From JAAAOZ01 sp964496595 (GTDB lineage Bacteria > Chloroflexota > Anaerolineae > B4-G1 > SLSP01): 27,828 nt of DNA. Shown here one piece after another: positions 1 to 7,954 of the stretch; within the stretch, counting starts at the first letter, position 1; the number at the start of each line of letters is the position of its first letter. The notes under the pieces were generated by a model, which searched no databases, was not told the DNA's origin, and saw nothing but the letters and a program-made list of their open reading frames with translations. The position numbers and the translations under genes are program-made. The stretch is taken from contig CAZCAI010000052.1 in NCBI GenBank assembly GCA_964496595.1, positions 1 through 27,828 on the forward strand, in the 5' to 3' direction.

Positions 1-117
1 GGCCTTTAGTCCTCGTCCCCCTCGAGCAAATTCATCCGCAATCTTTCACCCAATTTCCAACATGAGCCTTGCGTAATTCACCTTGTGCAAACAATAACAA
101 TTTCCAAACTCACGACC
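1..117. other. Short non-coding stretch at window edge
   Basis: This is the sequence downstream of the last ATP synthase gene on the minus strand. I see no convincing reading frame, hairpin-plus-T-run terminator or RNA gene in it. A neighbouring gene may begin outside the window. Confidence 0.4.
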
Positions 118-828
118 TTACCGCCTTGTCGCTTTGCTATTTTGCTGTTTTGTCACTTTGCCGATTTGCCGATTTGCTGATTTGCTGTTTTGTTGATTTG
201 CCGCTTCGCCGCTTTGTCGCTTGGATTTGAGCAGTTTTAGGCGGAAGGTCTCCTCGCGCCCCCGCTCCTCCAGCGCATTTTCGATAAAGGTGATCGTCTC
301 CTCATACCGAGGGATGAAGATGTATTGCAGCGCGTTCACGCGACGCTGGGTCTTTTGCAGCTCCCGCGCAAGGCGCCAGACGGTGGTCATCGTCTCGACT
401 AAGGCCGGAATCTCGGTGAGCACCTCCCGGAAAAGCGTGACCGCTTCATCCAAAGCGACGGTAGTATCGCCCAGGCCGTAGGGCATCCCCGGCGGCGCGC
501 CGTGCGCCTCGATGACGGGGATCACCACGCCCATAATGCTGTGCGGGGTAATGTCCACCTCCACAGTCTTGTTCACGGAGAGCGTCGTCCATTCCAGTTG
601 CTCGCGCCCCATCGACAGGCGCGCCAGATCCAGCGCGTGATAGGCCTCCGCCAACATCGCCCAGACGCGCCGCTGCATCTCAGCCGCGTCGTGCGCGATG
701 TGCATCAGTTCAGTGGTCAAGACCTCGCGCTTCTTATCCAAGATCTCGTAGCCCTCTTGCGCCAGATCGCGCGCCTCGCGAATCTCCAACAGATTGCTGC
801 GCGTCGGTGCGACGTTCATCCGAGACAT
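118..828 (-). CDS. ntpD: V/A-type ATP synthase subunit D (central rotor stalk)
   Basis: This is the central-shaft subunit of the V/A-type ATP synthase, which rotates inside the A3B3 head and couples it to subunit F and the membrane ring. The N-terminus (PTRSNLLEIREARDLAQEGY) matches the family start, and the first ~200 residues are predicted as the usual long antiparallel coiled coil. The gene begins 8 nt after the ntpB stop, with a GGGGGACGG element before the ATG. The last ~35 residues are a polar K/N/Q/S-rich tail (for example SKSANRQI, GKVTKQQN) encoded by an 8-bp tandem repeat array. That tail is not part of the conserved fold and looks like repeat read-through that lengthened the C-terminus. 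Family assignment is firm; any role for the tail is unknown. Confidence 0.93.
   Translation of the reverse strand: MSRMNVAPTRSNLLEIREARDLAQEGYEILDKKREVLTTELMHIAHDAAEMQRRVWAMLAEAYHALDLARLSMGREQLEWTTLSVNKTVEVDITPHSIMGVVIPVIEAHGAPPGMPYGLGDTTVALDEAVTLFREVLTEIPALVETMTTVWRLARELQKTQRRVNALQYIFIPRYEETITFIENALEERGREETFRLKLLKSKRQSGEAANQQNSKSANRQIGKVTKQQNSKATRR
125..228. repeat. 8-bp tandem repeat array (TTTGCYGA-like), about 13 units
   Basis: Successive 8-mers are read on the plus strand from 125: cttgtcgc, tttgctat, tttgctgt, tttgtcac, tttgccga, tttgccga, tttgctga, tttgctgt, tttgttga, tttgccgc, ttcgccgc, tttgtcgc and ttggattt. The 8-bp period against the 3-bp codon gives a 24-bp/8-residue protein period at the end of NtpD. 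The array covers the 3' end of the gene but stops just short of its stop codon. Confidence 0.9.
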
Positions 829-836
829 CCGTCCCC

Positions 837-2285
837 CTATCCTCCGTAATACGTGTCGATCTCGTTCTCGGAGACGCGCGTCAATTCGGAGCGCGGCAAG
901 GTGGAAAGCACCCGCCAGCCGATCTCCAGCGTCTCCAAGATCGTCCTATTTTCCATCTTCTGCTGTCTCAAAAAGGTCTGCTCGAAGGTCTCACCGAATT
1001 TCAGGTAGTTCTGATCGACGGTGGTCAATTCCTCCTCGCCGATGACCGAAGCAAGCGAACGCACATCCTGGACGTGGGCGTAGGCCGCGTAGAGCTGCGC
1101 GGCGAGATCCGCGTGATCGCCACGGGTGAGATCCTCGCCCACGCCGTCCTTCATCAGGCGTGAGAGCGAGGGCAACACAGAAATCGGCGGATAGATGCCC
1201 TTCTGAAAGAGATCGCGGCTGAGCACGATCTGGCCCTCGGTGACGTAGCCGGTGAGATCCGGCACAGGATGGGTGATGTCGTCGTTGGGCATGGTGAGGA
1301 TGGGCAATTGGGTGATCGAGCCACGGCTGCCGCTGATGCGACCGCTGCGCTCGTAAAGGGAGGCGAGGTCGCTGTAGAGATAGCCGGGATAGCCCTTGCG
1401 ACTGGGCACCTCGCCGCGGATGTTGGAGATTTGGCGGAGGGCCTCGCAGTAGTTGGTCATATCGGTGAGCACGACGAGCACGTGCAGATCGCACTCGAAG
1501 GCCAAGTATTCGGCCAAGGTGAGCGCCGCACGCGGCGTGATCAGGCGCTCGATGGGCGGATCATCCGCCAGATTGAGGAACATGGCCACGCGCGTCAGCG
1601 CGCCGCTGGTGGTGAAGGCCTCACGAAAGGACTCGGCGACGTCGTGTTTCACGCCCATCGCGGCGAAGACGATGGCGAACCCGGCGCTCTCGTCCTCATT
1701 ACCATTTTCATTCTCATCGGATGATTCATCTGACTCATTATCCACCAGCGAGGGCACCATGGCCTGACGGACAATCTGGGTCGCCAAATCATTGTGAGGC
1801 AAGCCGCTGCCGGAGAAGATCGGTAGCTTCTGGCCCAACACCAGCGCGTTCATCCCATCCAAGGCCGAGACGCCGGTCTGGATGATGTCGCGCGGGTAGA
1901 GCCGCGCGCTGGGATTGATCGGCTGGCTGTTGATGTCGGCACGGTGGGGTGCCAGCGGCGGTGGCCCGCCATCGATGGGACGGCCCAAGCCATCGAAGGT
2001 ACGGCCCAACATCTCCAGCGAAACCGGGAGTGTCATTGGATGGCCCTCGAAGCGCACGTGCGTATCCTCAATCGAAAGACCTGTGGTTCCGGCGAAGACC
2101 TCAACCACCGCTATATCCTCGCCGACCTCCAACACGCGTCCACGCCGGCGACGCCCTTCGCCATCAATGATCTCGGCGACCTCGTCGTAGCCCACGCCGC
2201 TGACGCCTTCTACGATGACAATCGGGCCTTCGATCCGCCCCACACCGCTGATTTCCTTGCCGCCATAAGCTGAAACATCAACCAT
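837..2285 (-). CDS. ntpB: V/A-type ATP synthase subunit B (non-catalytic head subunit)
   Basis: This is the B subunit of the A3B3 hexamer, which contributes regulatory/non-catalytic nucleotide sites. Family landmarks include SALDGMNALVLGQKLPIFSG and GLPHNDLATQIVRQA, the bacterial/archaeal B-type counterpart of the P-loop region. I chose the ATG at 2285 (protein starting MVDVSAYGGKE), because AGGAACGGG lies just upstream. A GTG 27 nt further upstream is in frame but adds residues without homology. The product is 482 residues, close to family size. Residues ~181-200 form an unusually acidic low-complexity insert (S/D/E/N-rich) in the loop before FAIVFAAMG, where relatives have a shorter acidic loop. 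The gene follows ntpA after a 98-125 nt gap that holds an inverted repeat. Confidence 0.94.
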   Translation of the reverse strand: MVDVSAYGGKEISGVGRIEGPIVIVEGVSGVGYDEVAEIIDGEGRRRRGRVLEVGEDIAVVEVFAGTTGLSIEDTHVRFEGHPMTLPVSLEMLGRTFDGLGRPIDGGPPPLAPHRADINSQPINPSARLYPRDIIQTGVSALDGMNALVLGQKLPIFSGSGLPHNDLATQIVRQAMVPSLVDNESDESSDENENGNEDESAGFAIVFAAMGVKHDVAESFREAFTTSGALTRVAMFLNLADDPPIERLITPRAALTLAEYLAFECDLHVLVVLTDMTNYCEALRQISNIRGEVPSRKGYPGYLYSDLASLYERSGRISGSRGSITQLPILTMPNDDITHPVPDLTGYVTEGQIVLSRDLFQKGIYPPISVLPSLSRLMKDGVGEDLTRGDHADLAAQLYAAYAHVQDVRSLASVIGEEELTTVDQNYLKFGETFEQTFLRQQKMENRTILETLEIGWRVLSTLPRSELTRVSENEIDTYYGG

Positions 2286-2312
2286 ATTCCCGTTCCTAAT
2301 CCTTTTCCGCAC

Positions 2313-2405
2313 CCTTGCAAAGGTCGATCAAGTTCCTTTGAGATACGAACATCTGTATGTGTATCATATTCCAACTATTGGGGATCTGCCGCAACCTTCG
2401 CAAGG
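2313..2405. repeat. Inverted-repeat element between ntpA and ntpB, copy 1
   Basis: The arms CCTTGCAAAG (2313-2322) and CTTCGCAAGG (2396-2405) are inverted repeats with one mismatch, separated by 73 nt. The same arms recur, perfectly matched, at 22186-22280 with a similar spacing but an unrelated interior. The right arm ends 5 nt after the ntpA stop codon. No target duplication is evident. Confidence 0.7.
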
Positions 2406-2410
2406 AATAT

Positions 2411-4204
2411 TTACGCATAATCCAGCGCCAACTCGTCAAATTGCGCTTTGAGATCCGCCGCGATCTCGTCCATATATCGCACCTGTAGATTGGTGTACTC
2501 CGTCTTCATCCGAATGAGCCGGTTCACCACCGGCAGCCCGCGAATCACGACGATGGGACATCCTTTCGCCACGAGGCGCTGGGCACGCTCGTGGAATTGG
2601 AGGATCAGCGAGAGCATCCGCATCTGTTTGTCTAAGCTGGCATAAGCGTCGACCTCGGAGAGAGCGTTCTGTTGCAAGAACCCCTCGCGAAGCAGGCGCG
2701 CGGTCTCCAGGATAAGGCGATGATCGTCGGGCAGCGCATCCGGCCCCACCAGCTTGACGATCTGCTGCAGGTGATCCTCGCGTTGGAGGATGCGCAGCGC
2801 TTCCTCGCGCAGCGACATCCACGCATCGTACCCCTGCTCCCGCCACCAATCGGCCACGTTGTCGGTGTACTCGCTGTAGCTGTTCAGCCAGTTGATCGCG
2901 GGGAAGTGCCGCGCCGAGGCCAAGTCCTTATCCAACGCCCAGAAACAGCGGATGAAGCGGCGCGTGTGCTGCGTCACCGGCTCGGAGAAATCACCGCCGG
3001 GGGGGCTGACCGCGCCGACGACGCTCACAGAGCCGATCTCGCCGCTCAGGGTCTTCACCCGGCCCGCGCGCTCGTAGAACTCCGCCAGGCGCGTCGCCAG
3101 GTAAGCGGGATAGCCCTCCTCCGCCGGCATCTCCTCCAGGCGGCCCGAAATCTCACGCAGAGCCTCCGCCCATCGCGAGGTCGAGTCGGCCATCATCGCC
3201 ACGTGGTAGCCCATATCGCGATAGTACTCCGCCAGGGTGATGCCGGTGTAGATGCTGGCCTCGCGCGCCGCGACCGGCATATTCGAGGTGTTGGCGATGA
3301 GAATGGTGCGCTGCATCATCGAGTTGCCGCTCCGAGGATCAACCAGGTGCGGGAACTCCTGCAAGACGTCGGTCATCTCATTGCCGCGCTCGCCGCAGCC
3401 CACGTAGATGATGATGTCGGCGTCGCTCCACTTGGCGATCTGATGCTGGGTCACCGTCTTGCCGGCGCCAAATCCGCCGGGGATGGCCGCCGTGCCGCCC
3501 TTCGCCATCGGGAAGAAGGTGTCCAGCACGCGCTGGCCGGTGACCAGCATCTCGCTGGGCGCGAGGCGGTCGCGATAGGGGCGCGGGCGGCGCACGGGCC
3601 AATACTGGAGCATGGCCAACTCGCACTCCTCCCCTTCGGATGTGCGCAGGCGCGCGATGGTCTCCGCCAGTTGATATTCACCCTCCGGCGCGATCCAGGT
3701 CAGCGTGCCCGCAAGATTGGGCGGGACCATCACGTGGTGATCGACCATCGAGGTCTCCGGGACGATGCCCAAGACCGCGCCCGCTTCGACCTCATCGCCA
3801 GCCTTAGCGCGCGGCTCGAACGCCCAGATCTCTTTGTGATAGAGCGGCGTCACGCGGATACCGCGTCGAATAAAGGGCCCACTCCGATCTTCCATCACGG
3901 GCAGCGGGCGCTGGATGCCATCGAAGATACCTGTCAGCAGGCCCGGCCCCAATTCCACGGAGAGAGGACGCCCGGTGCCGTAGACGGGCGCGCCAGGATG
4001 CAGACCAGAGGTCTCCTCGTAGACCTGGATGGTGAGCATGTCGTGCTCCAGGCCGATGACCTCACCGACGAGGTGCTCCGACCCGACCTCCACGACCTCC
4101 AGCATCCCGATGTGCTGTGATCCGCGCGCGCGCACGACCGGGCCGTTGATCCAGGTCACCTGGCCGATCTGTTCAGCCTGTGAGCCATTCGATTCATGCG
4201 TCAT
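2411..4204 (-). CDS. ntpA: V/A-type ATP synthase subunit A (catalytic)
   Basis: This is the catalytic ATP-binding subunit of the synthase head. The 597 residues match the normal family length. The order is an N-terminal barrel (1-75), the A-type-specific bulge region (~110-200), then the nucleotide-binding domain with P-loop GGFGAGKT at 243-250 and the catalytic-glutamate motif GCGERGNEMTDVL around 269-281, followed by a C-terminal helical domain. The P-loop has GGFGAGKT where relatives usually have GPFGSGKT, a conservative change. The gene starts inside the 3' end of ntpE (11-nt overlap), consistent with translational coupling; only a weak GAGG element precedes the ATG. Confidence 0.97.
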   Translation of the reverse strand: MTHESNGSQAEQIGQVTWINGPVVRARGSQHIGMLEVVEVGSEHLVGEVIGLEHDMLTIQVYEETSGLHPGAPVYGTGRPLSVELGPGLLTGIFDGIQRPLPVMEDRSGPFIRRGIRVTPLYHKEIWAFEPRAKAGDEVEAGAVLGIVPETSMVDHHVMVPPNLAGTLTWIAPEGEYQLAETIARLRTSEGEECELAMLQYWPVRRPRPYRDRLAPSEMLVTGQRVLDTFFPMAKGGTAAIPGGFGAGKTVTQHQIAKWSDADIIIYVGCGERGNEMTDVLQEFPHLVDPRSGNSMMQRTILIANTSNMPVAAREASIYTGITLAEYYRDMGYHVAMMADSTSRWAEALREISGRLEEMPAEEGYPAYLATRLAEFYERAGRVKTLSGEIGSVSVVGAVSPPGGDFSEPVTQHTRRFIRCFWALDKDLASARHFPAINWLNSYSEYTDNVADWWREQGYDAWMSLREEALRILQREDHLQQIVKLVGPDALPDDHRLILETARLLREGFLQQNALSEVDAYASLDKQMRMLSLILQFHERAQRLVAKGCPIVVIRGLPVVNRLIRMKTEYTNLQVRYMDEIAADLKAQFDELALDYA

Positions 4205-4895
4205 GGGACGCCTCAGTAGCCGCCGAATCTCCCTGGCTCATCAGAATCTTGTAGACTGGATTGCGGAGATCCTCGTGCATGCGCTCGAGCCGACTAGTAA
4301 AGGTGTTATCGTAGCGATAGCGCCCATCCGGCGTCTCTACGATCACGCCGAGGTTCTTCTCCAGAAGATCCCCCAAGCGCAATTCTGCGCCTAGCTCGCG
4401 CCCCAACGCATCAAGGACGCCCTGGGCCAACACCTCGCGCGTCCGCGCATCGGCGTGGACGACAGCAGCATCGACCTCCAAGCAGGTGACTGCTTGGCGA
4501 ATCAGATGTTGGACGATTTCGCTATATTCCTCAGCGTCCGGCAGCTTGGTCAGCTTCTCACTCGCGGCCTCGAAGACACGATTGAGCAGCTTCTCACGTT
4601 GTTGCAACTTGAGGTTCTGCGCCGAAAGGCGCGCCGCCGCGATGGCATGACGGCGATAAGATTCCGTCTGCTCCTCAGCGCGGGCCACGATCTCCTCGCG
4701 CTGGGCGTTGACCTCTCGTTCCACCGGCCGGAGGACGCCCGACGCCTTTGCTTCAGCATCATCTAAGATTTTCCGCGCCTCGCGCTGCGCCTCCTCCATA
4801 ATCGCGCCCTTGAACGCCTCGATATCGCCAATACGCTGAATTTTACATGTGACCCCAGCTTCGACTTCGGCTGCTTTAACGCGACTTTTGCTCAT
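4194..4895 (-). CDS. ntpE: V/A-type ATP synthase subunit E (peripheral stalk)
   Basis: This is the peripheral-stalk (stator) subunit that pairs with the small H/G subunit and braces the head against rotation. The N-terminal half (from ~25 to ~115) is charged and alanine/glutamate-rich with coiled-coil character (EEAQREARKILDDAEAKA). The C-terminal half has the mixed alpha/beta domain, including GVIVETPDGRYRYDNTFTSR, a well-conserved segment. The length of 233 residues is typical or slightly long. The start ATG overlaps the stop of ntpF as ATGA, and the stop overlaps the start of ntpA by 11 nt, so the three genes are tightly coupled. Confidence 0.92.
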   Translation of the reverse strand: MSKSRVKAAEVEAGVTCKIQRIGDIEAFKGAIMEEAQREARKILDDAEAKASGVLRPVEREVNAQREEIVARAEEQTESYRRHAIAAARLSAQNLKLQQREKLLNRVFEAASEKLTKLPDAEEYSEIVQHLIRQAVTCLEVDAAVVHADARTREVLAQGVLDALGRELGAELRLGDLLEKNLGVIVETPDGRYRYDNTFTSRLERMHEDLRNPVYKILMSQGDSAATEASHDA

Positions 4896-5200
4896 ACCCG
4901 CACCCCCGTAATGCGACGAATTATCTCGCTCAGTGAGGGACGATCTGTGTTAGGCCCTTCCGGCCCAGGGATTTCGATCACCAAGGGGATCAAATCGCCC
5001 CGGCCTTTGAGCGCGTCGATGCGTTCTGGCGCCAAGGCAGCGACGTCTTGAGTCACCAACACAATACCGATCTCCTCATTATCCATCGCGATGTCCATCG
5101 CCTGCTGCAACTCCTCGGCCGTGGTCGCATTTTGACCTCGCACGCCAGCGAGCGCAAAACCGCGCACGGTATCCGGGTCGCCGATCACCATCAACTGCAT
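4892..5200 (-). CDS. ntpF: V/A-type ATP synthase subunit F (rotor)
   Basis: This is a small central-stalk subunit that binds subunit D and modulates rotor coupling. The product has 102 residues and the Rossmann-like F-subunit fold: a starting beta strand MQLMVIGDPDTVRGFALAGV, then IGIVLVTQDVAALAPERID, and LIPLVIEIPGPEG near the end, all characteristic positions. It sits 7 nt after ntpK and overlaps ntpE by 4 nt, in the expected operon position. The assignment is secure for a protein this small because several motifs and the context agree. Confidence 0.92.
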   Translation of the reverse strand: MQLMVIGDPDTVRGFALAGVRGQNATTAEELQQAMDIAMDNEEIGIVLVTQDVAALAPERIDALKGRGDLIPLVIEIPGPEGPNTDRPSLSEIIRRITGVRV

Positions 5201-5207
5201 GGATCAA

Positions 5208-5648
5208 CTACCCGCCCAAGATGATGAACGCGATAATTAACCCATAGATGGCGACGCCCTCGGCCAGCCCCACGAAGATGAGCGCGCGCCCAAAGACCTC
5301 CGGCTTTTCGGCCAACGCACCGATCGCGGCCGAGCCGACGGTGCTCACGGCATAGCCGGCGCTGATCGAGCCGACGCTGACAGAAAAGGCCGCCGCCAAC
5401 GGCGCATAGATATTATCGCCGCTCTCCTGGGCCACGCCGGCGGCCTTCACCATCTCCGGCGCGAAGAACCACATCAAGCCGGCGCCCACCAGCATCAAGG
5501 CCAAGAGCACATTCACGCCGGTCAGCCCGAAAACGACGCGGCGCGTCATCGCCACCGAAATAGGTTGGCGGCGATATGTGAGATAGGCCACGAGCGGCGC
5601 TAACGGAAGTAGCATCGCCAACACGGCCATCGTTATTAGGATCATCAC
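5208..5648 (-). CDS. ntpK: V/A-type ATP synthase subunit K (proteolipid rotor ring)
   Basis: This is the membrane-ring subunit that carries the translocated ion. I see four hydrophobic segments: ~3-23, ~36-62, ~79-112 and ~121-144. The last two form a standard proteolipid hairpin (AAAFSVSVGSISAGYA, then LIFVGLAEGVAIYGLIIA), with the single membrane-buried carboxylate at Glu130. The first two helices have no buried acid, so there is one ion site per four helices. Glu130 is followed by Gly rather than Ser/Thr, and the preceding helix lacks the glutamine typical of sodium-binding rings, which favours proton coupling (inference). An AGGAGGAAAGTG element precedes the ATG. The gene opens the K-F-E-A-B-D block after a 350-bp gap. 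Confidence 0.93.
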   Translation of the reverse strand: MMILITMAVLAMLLPLAPLVAYLTYRRQPISVAMTRRVVFGLTGVNVLLALMLVGAGLMWFFAPEMVKAAGVAQESGDNIYAPLAAAFSVSVGSISAGYAVSTVGSAAIGALAEKPEVFGRALIFVGLAEGVAIYGLIIAFIILGG

Positions 5649-5729
5649 TTTCCTCCTAGGGATATGTTAAACTCAATGCCCAGCGAATAATGAGCTTTAA
5701 AAATCAATCGGGTATTGCAATCGCCTGAT

Positions 5730-5761
5730 ACCCAAAACCCGTTGGAAACGGGTTATTGGGT
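5730..5761. repeat. Hairpin-forming inverted repeat
   Basis: The left arm ACCCAAAACCCGT (5730-5742) pairs with ACGGGTTATTGGGT (5748-5761) across a TGGAA loop, giving 13 pairs with a single bulged T. On the plus strand it is followed by CTTTTGGATTTT, too weak to call a terminator. Confidence 0.75.
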
Positions 5762-5943
5762 CTTTTGGATTTTGCCGGGCAATCTCCTCAGTAGCCCTAA
5801 AAGCAGCCAAAAATTGCGTGTTTGTGGGGATTACAGACCTTTCTTGCGTCGCTCCTGGGTTGCAGGTGGGAATGGCACAATTGCACCCGGCGAATTCCTG
5901 AAGAGCCGGGTTATTTAGATCGATGGGGCTAAGGTCCCCGCTC

Positions 5944-5977
5944 AGACCGACAGGTTTCTGAAAAATCTGTCAGGTCT
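5944..5977. repeat. Palindromic element downstream of ntpI
   Basis: The arms AGACCGACAG (5944-5953) and CTGTCAGGTCT (5967-5977) pair with one bulged base. The inner bases GTTT/AAAT can extend the stem. It lies 21 nt after the ntpI stop on the minus strand and lacks a following T-run, so it resembles a REP-type palindrome or mRNA 3'-end stem more than an intrinsic terminator. Confidence 0.65.
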
Positions 5978-5998
5978 AAACGAACCAAAACGCCCCTC

Positions 5999-7948
5999 CT
6001 ACTCCTCGCTTTCAGCAACCAGCGACAACGGGCTGAATTGGACGCCGTTGCCGGAGAAGAATTTGCTGAAGAACTCATAATATTCCAGGCGCAGGGTCTG
6101 GATGCCAACGATCATCCCCTCGAAGCCGATGACGAAGAGGTTGCCCAAGATGACGGTGATCCAGTAGCCCAACCCGCGCTGCGGGCTGATCATCTCCGCC
6201 ATGATGAAGACGACCATGCTCAGCGCGCCGTGAGCGACGGCGAAGGCGCCCATCCGCACGTACGAGAGGGTGTTGCTCAGCAGGCCGATCAAGGTCTCAA
6301 ACAGCTCGAAGAAGGCCTGCATCAGATAGGTACCCAGGCCCTCTTCGAGCAGGGGCCGATCTCCGTCGATCAGCCGCGCCAGCACCCCCGAGAAGGCCAA
6401 TCCCAGGCCAGAAAGGGCAGAGAGGATGAGGAAGAGAAGCGGCGGCAGCGGCAGGACGCCAAAGCTCGTCAGCACCCATCCCAGCAAGGCCCAGTAGAAG
6501 ACGAGGCCGATCACGCCGTTATGATCGAAGAGCAAGCGACTCCACGCCTCATTCCGCACCGCGTTCGCCATGTTATAGAGCATTCCAATGCTCAAGATGA
6601 TGACGCCGGCGCCCACAGCGGCCAGCAGGACTTGACTGATCTCCTCTAGAGGATGCAGCCAGAGAGCAGGCAGCACATCCTCAAAACCGAACAGGCTGCC
6701 GAAGAGAAAGCCGAAGAGGGTGGCGGAGAGGCCACAGGCCGCGACGACCACGCCCATCCCCTGGAAATTCCGCAATGCGCGCACTTGACCGCTCGCCAGC
6801 AGGACGCCGGCGAGAATCAGCAGCAGGCCGTGGCCCACATCGCCAAACATCAGCCCAAAGACCAAGGGGAAGGTCAACGCCAGAACGGGCGTGGGGTCCA
6901 GCTCGTTGTAGGCGGGATAGCCGTAGTTGGTCACCAGGGATTGGAAGGAGTCCAAAAGCGGCGGATTTGCCAGCGAGGCCGGGATGTATGGCATCTCCTC
7001 GCGGCTGGGCGCGCGCACCTCGATCAACGCCTCTGAAGAGACGTGGTGCACGCGCTCGCGCAGTTCCATCAGGTGAGAACACGGCGCCCACCCTTGGATC
7101 ATGTAGGTGTAGTGCAGCCGCTCATAGCGCGAGATGGTTTCGACTAACTTACGGCTGGCGCGCACGCGCCACAGCAGGTAGCGCAGGTGTCGAATGCGCT
7201 TTTCGTGCAGGCGGTGGATATTCGCTCTGGTATCCGCGATATGGCGCTCGGCGCGCGCGATGCCCTCGTGCAGGGCCTTCAGCGCCTCAACCGGCGTGCC
7301 GCGATATTGGTCGGGCAGGTGCACGGCGTTGAGGTAAGCGCTCCGCGCCGCCCGTTCGAGAATCTCGGCATCGCGCTGGGCCCCGAAGAGCGCGACGTTC
7401 GCAAGGTAACTTTCGCATTGGAGGATCAATAAGACGTGGGGTATATGCTCCAAACTTGTCCGAAAGCGCTCGATGTTGTCCATCGGCATCGAGCCAACCA
7501 GCAAAAACGTATATTCGAGGTTCCGCAGGGTATCAAGATCGACATCTAAATTTATCAGCGGCTCCAACTGGCTGACGTAGCGTTGCAATCGCGCCAGCCG
7601 CCGTTGCTCCGCCTGCAACTCGTGGACGTAGACCTCGGTCTCCCGCTCCAGATGCTCCACATCCCGCTGCGCGATTTCCGGCTCAATGAGATGCGGCGTC
7701 TCGGCCGGCGGCTCGCCCTCCGCCACGTCCAGCACCTCCATCACGCCCAAGATACGACGCTCCAGATTACTAAAGAGGCCGGCCCAGGTATCCCACTGAT
7801 CCGCCTCGCCCAACCTCTGATCCAGGCGTTGGGGAGCGGGTAATATCAGATGAAAGACCCCCGACGCCGCCAACATCTCCGTGATCGCCACCACATCGTG
7901 CTCCGGGACGATCAACTCCACTTTGTTCATCACCTGTGATTGAAACAT
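5999..7948 (-). CDS. ntpI: V/A-type ATP synthase subunit I (membrane stator, a-subunit)
   Basis: This is the stator subunit that forms the two ion half-channels against the K ring. It has 649 residues, the normal length. The N-terminal ~330 residues are soluble with charged helical hairpins (for example the segment around 95-130 and 225-265). The C-terminal half contains about seven to eight membrane helices starting near 345 (VLALTFPLVFGLMFGDVGHG, the family signature). The essential channel arginine is visible in SYVRMGAFAVAHG at ~565, with a second conserved arginine in TLRLEYYEFF at ~620. The C-terminal SGNGVQFSPL is also characteristic. The start ATG at 7948 has GAGGTGAT just upstream. 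It follows ntpC with a 6-nt gap. Confidence 0.95.
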   Translation of the reverse strand: MFQSQVMNKVELIVPEHDVVAITEMLAASGVFHLILPAPQRLDQRLGEADQWDTWAGLFSNLERRILGVMEVLDVAEGEPPAETPHLIEPEIAQRDVEHLERETEVYVHELQAEQRRLARLQRYVSQLEPLINLDVDLDTLRNLEYTFLLVGSMPMDNIERFRTSLEHIPHVLLILQCESYLANVALFGAQRDAEILERAARSAYLNAVHLPDQYRGTPVEALKALHEGIARAERHIADTRANIHRLHEKRIRHLRYLLWRVRASRKLVETISRYERLHYTYMIQGWAPCSHLMELRERVHHVSSEALIEVRAPSREEMPYIPASLANPPLLDSFQSLVTNYGYPAYNELDPTPVLALTFPLVFGLMFGDVGHGLLLILAGVLLASGQVRALRNFQGMGVVVAACGLSATLFGFLFGSLFGFEDVLPALWLHPLEEISQVLLAAVGAGVIILSIGMLYNMANAVRNEAWSRLLFDHNGVIGLVFYWALLGWVLTSFGVLPLPPLLFLILSALSGLGLAFSGVLARLIDGDRPLLEEGLGTYLMQAFFELFETLIGLLSNTLSYVRMGAFAVAHGALSMVVFIMAEMISPQRGLGYWITVILGNLFVIGFEGMIVGIQTLRLEYYEFFSKFFSGNGVQFSPLSLVAESEE

Positions 7949-7954
7949 ATCACC

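Larger units (their letters stand above)
5649..5998. other. 350-bp palindrome-rich non-coding gap inside the ATP synthase cluster
   Basis: No convincing gene is present; the only open frame is a 67-codon plus-strand one with no family resemblance. The gap holds several inverted repeats: GGGTAT/ATACCC (5711-5716 and 5728-5733), a 13-bp bulged stem at 5730-5761, ACCCGGC/GCCGGGT (5885-5891 and 5905-5911), and a bulged stem at 5944-5977. None is followed by a clear T-run on the minus strand. A promoter for ntpK could lie here, but I could not identify a convincing -35/-10 pair. Confidence 0.7.

Noticed and set aside
125..228. CRISPR-like array
   Set aside because: Units are 8 bp with no spacers; it is a simple tandem repeat inside a coding sequence.
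2672..4120. Plus-strand open frame (482 codons) opposite ntpA
   Set aside because: Antisense shadow of ntpA, with no family resemblance and no ribosome-binding site.
5715..5918. 67-codon plus-strand open frame in the ntpI-ntpK gap
   Set aside because: Composed of inverted repeats; no ribosome-binding site or recognisable protein.
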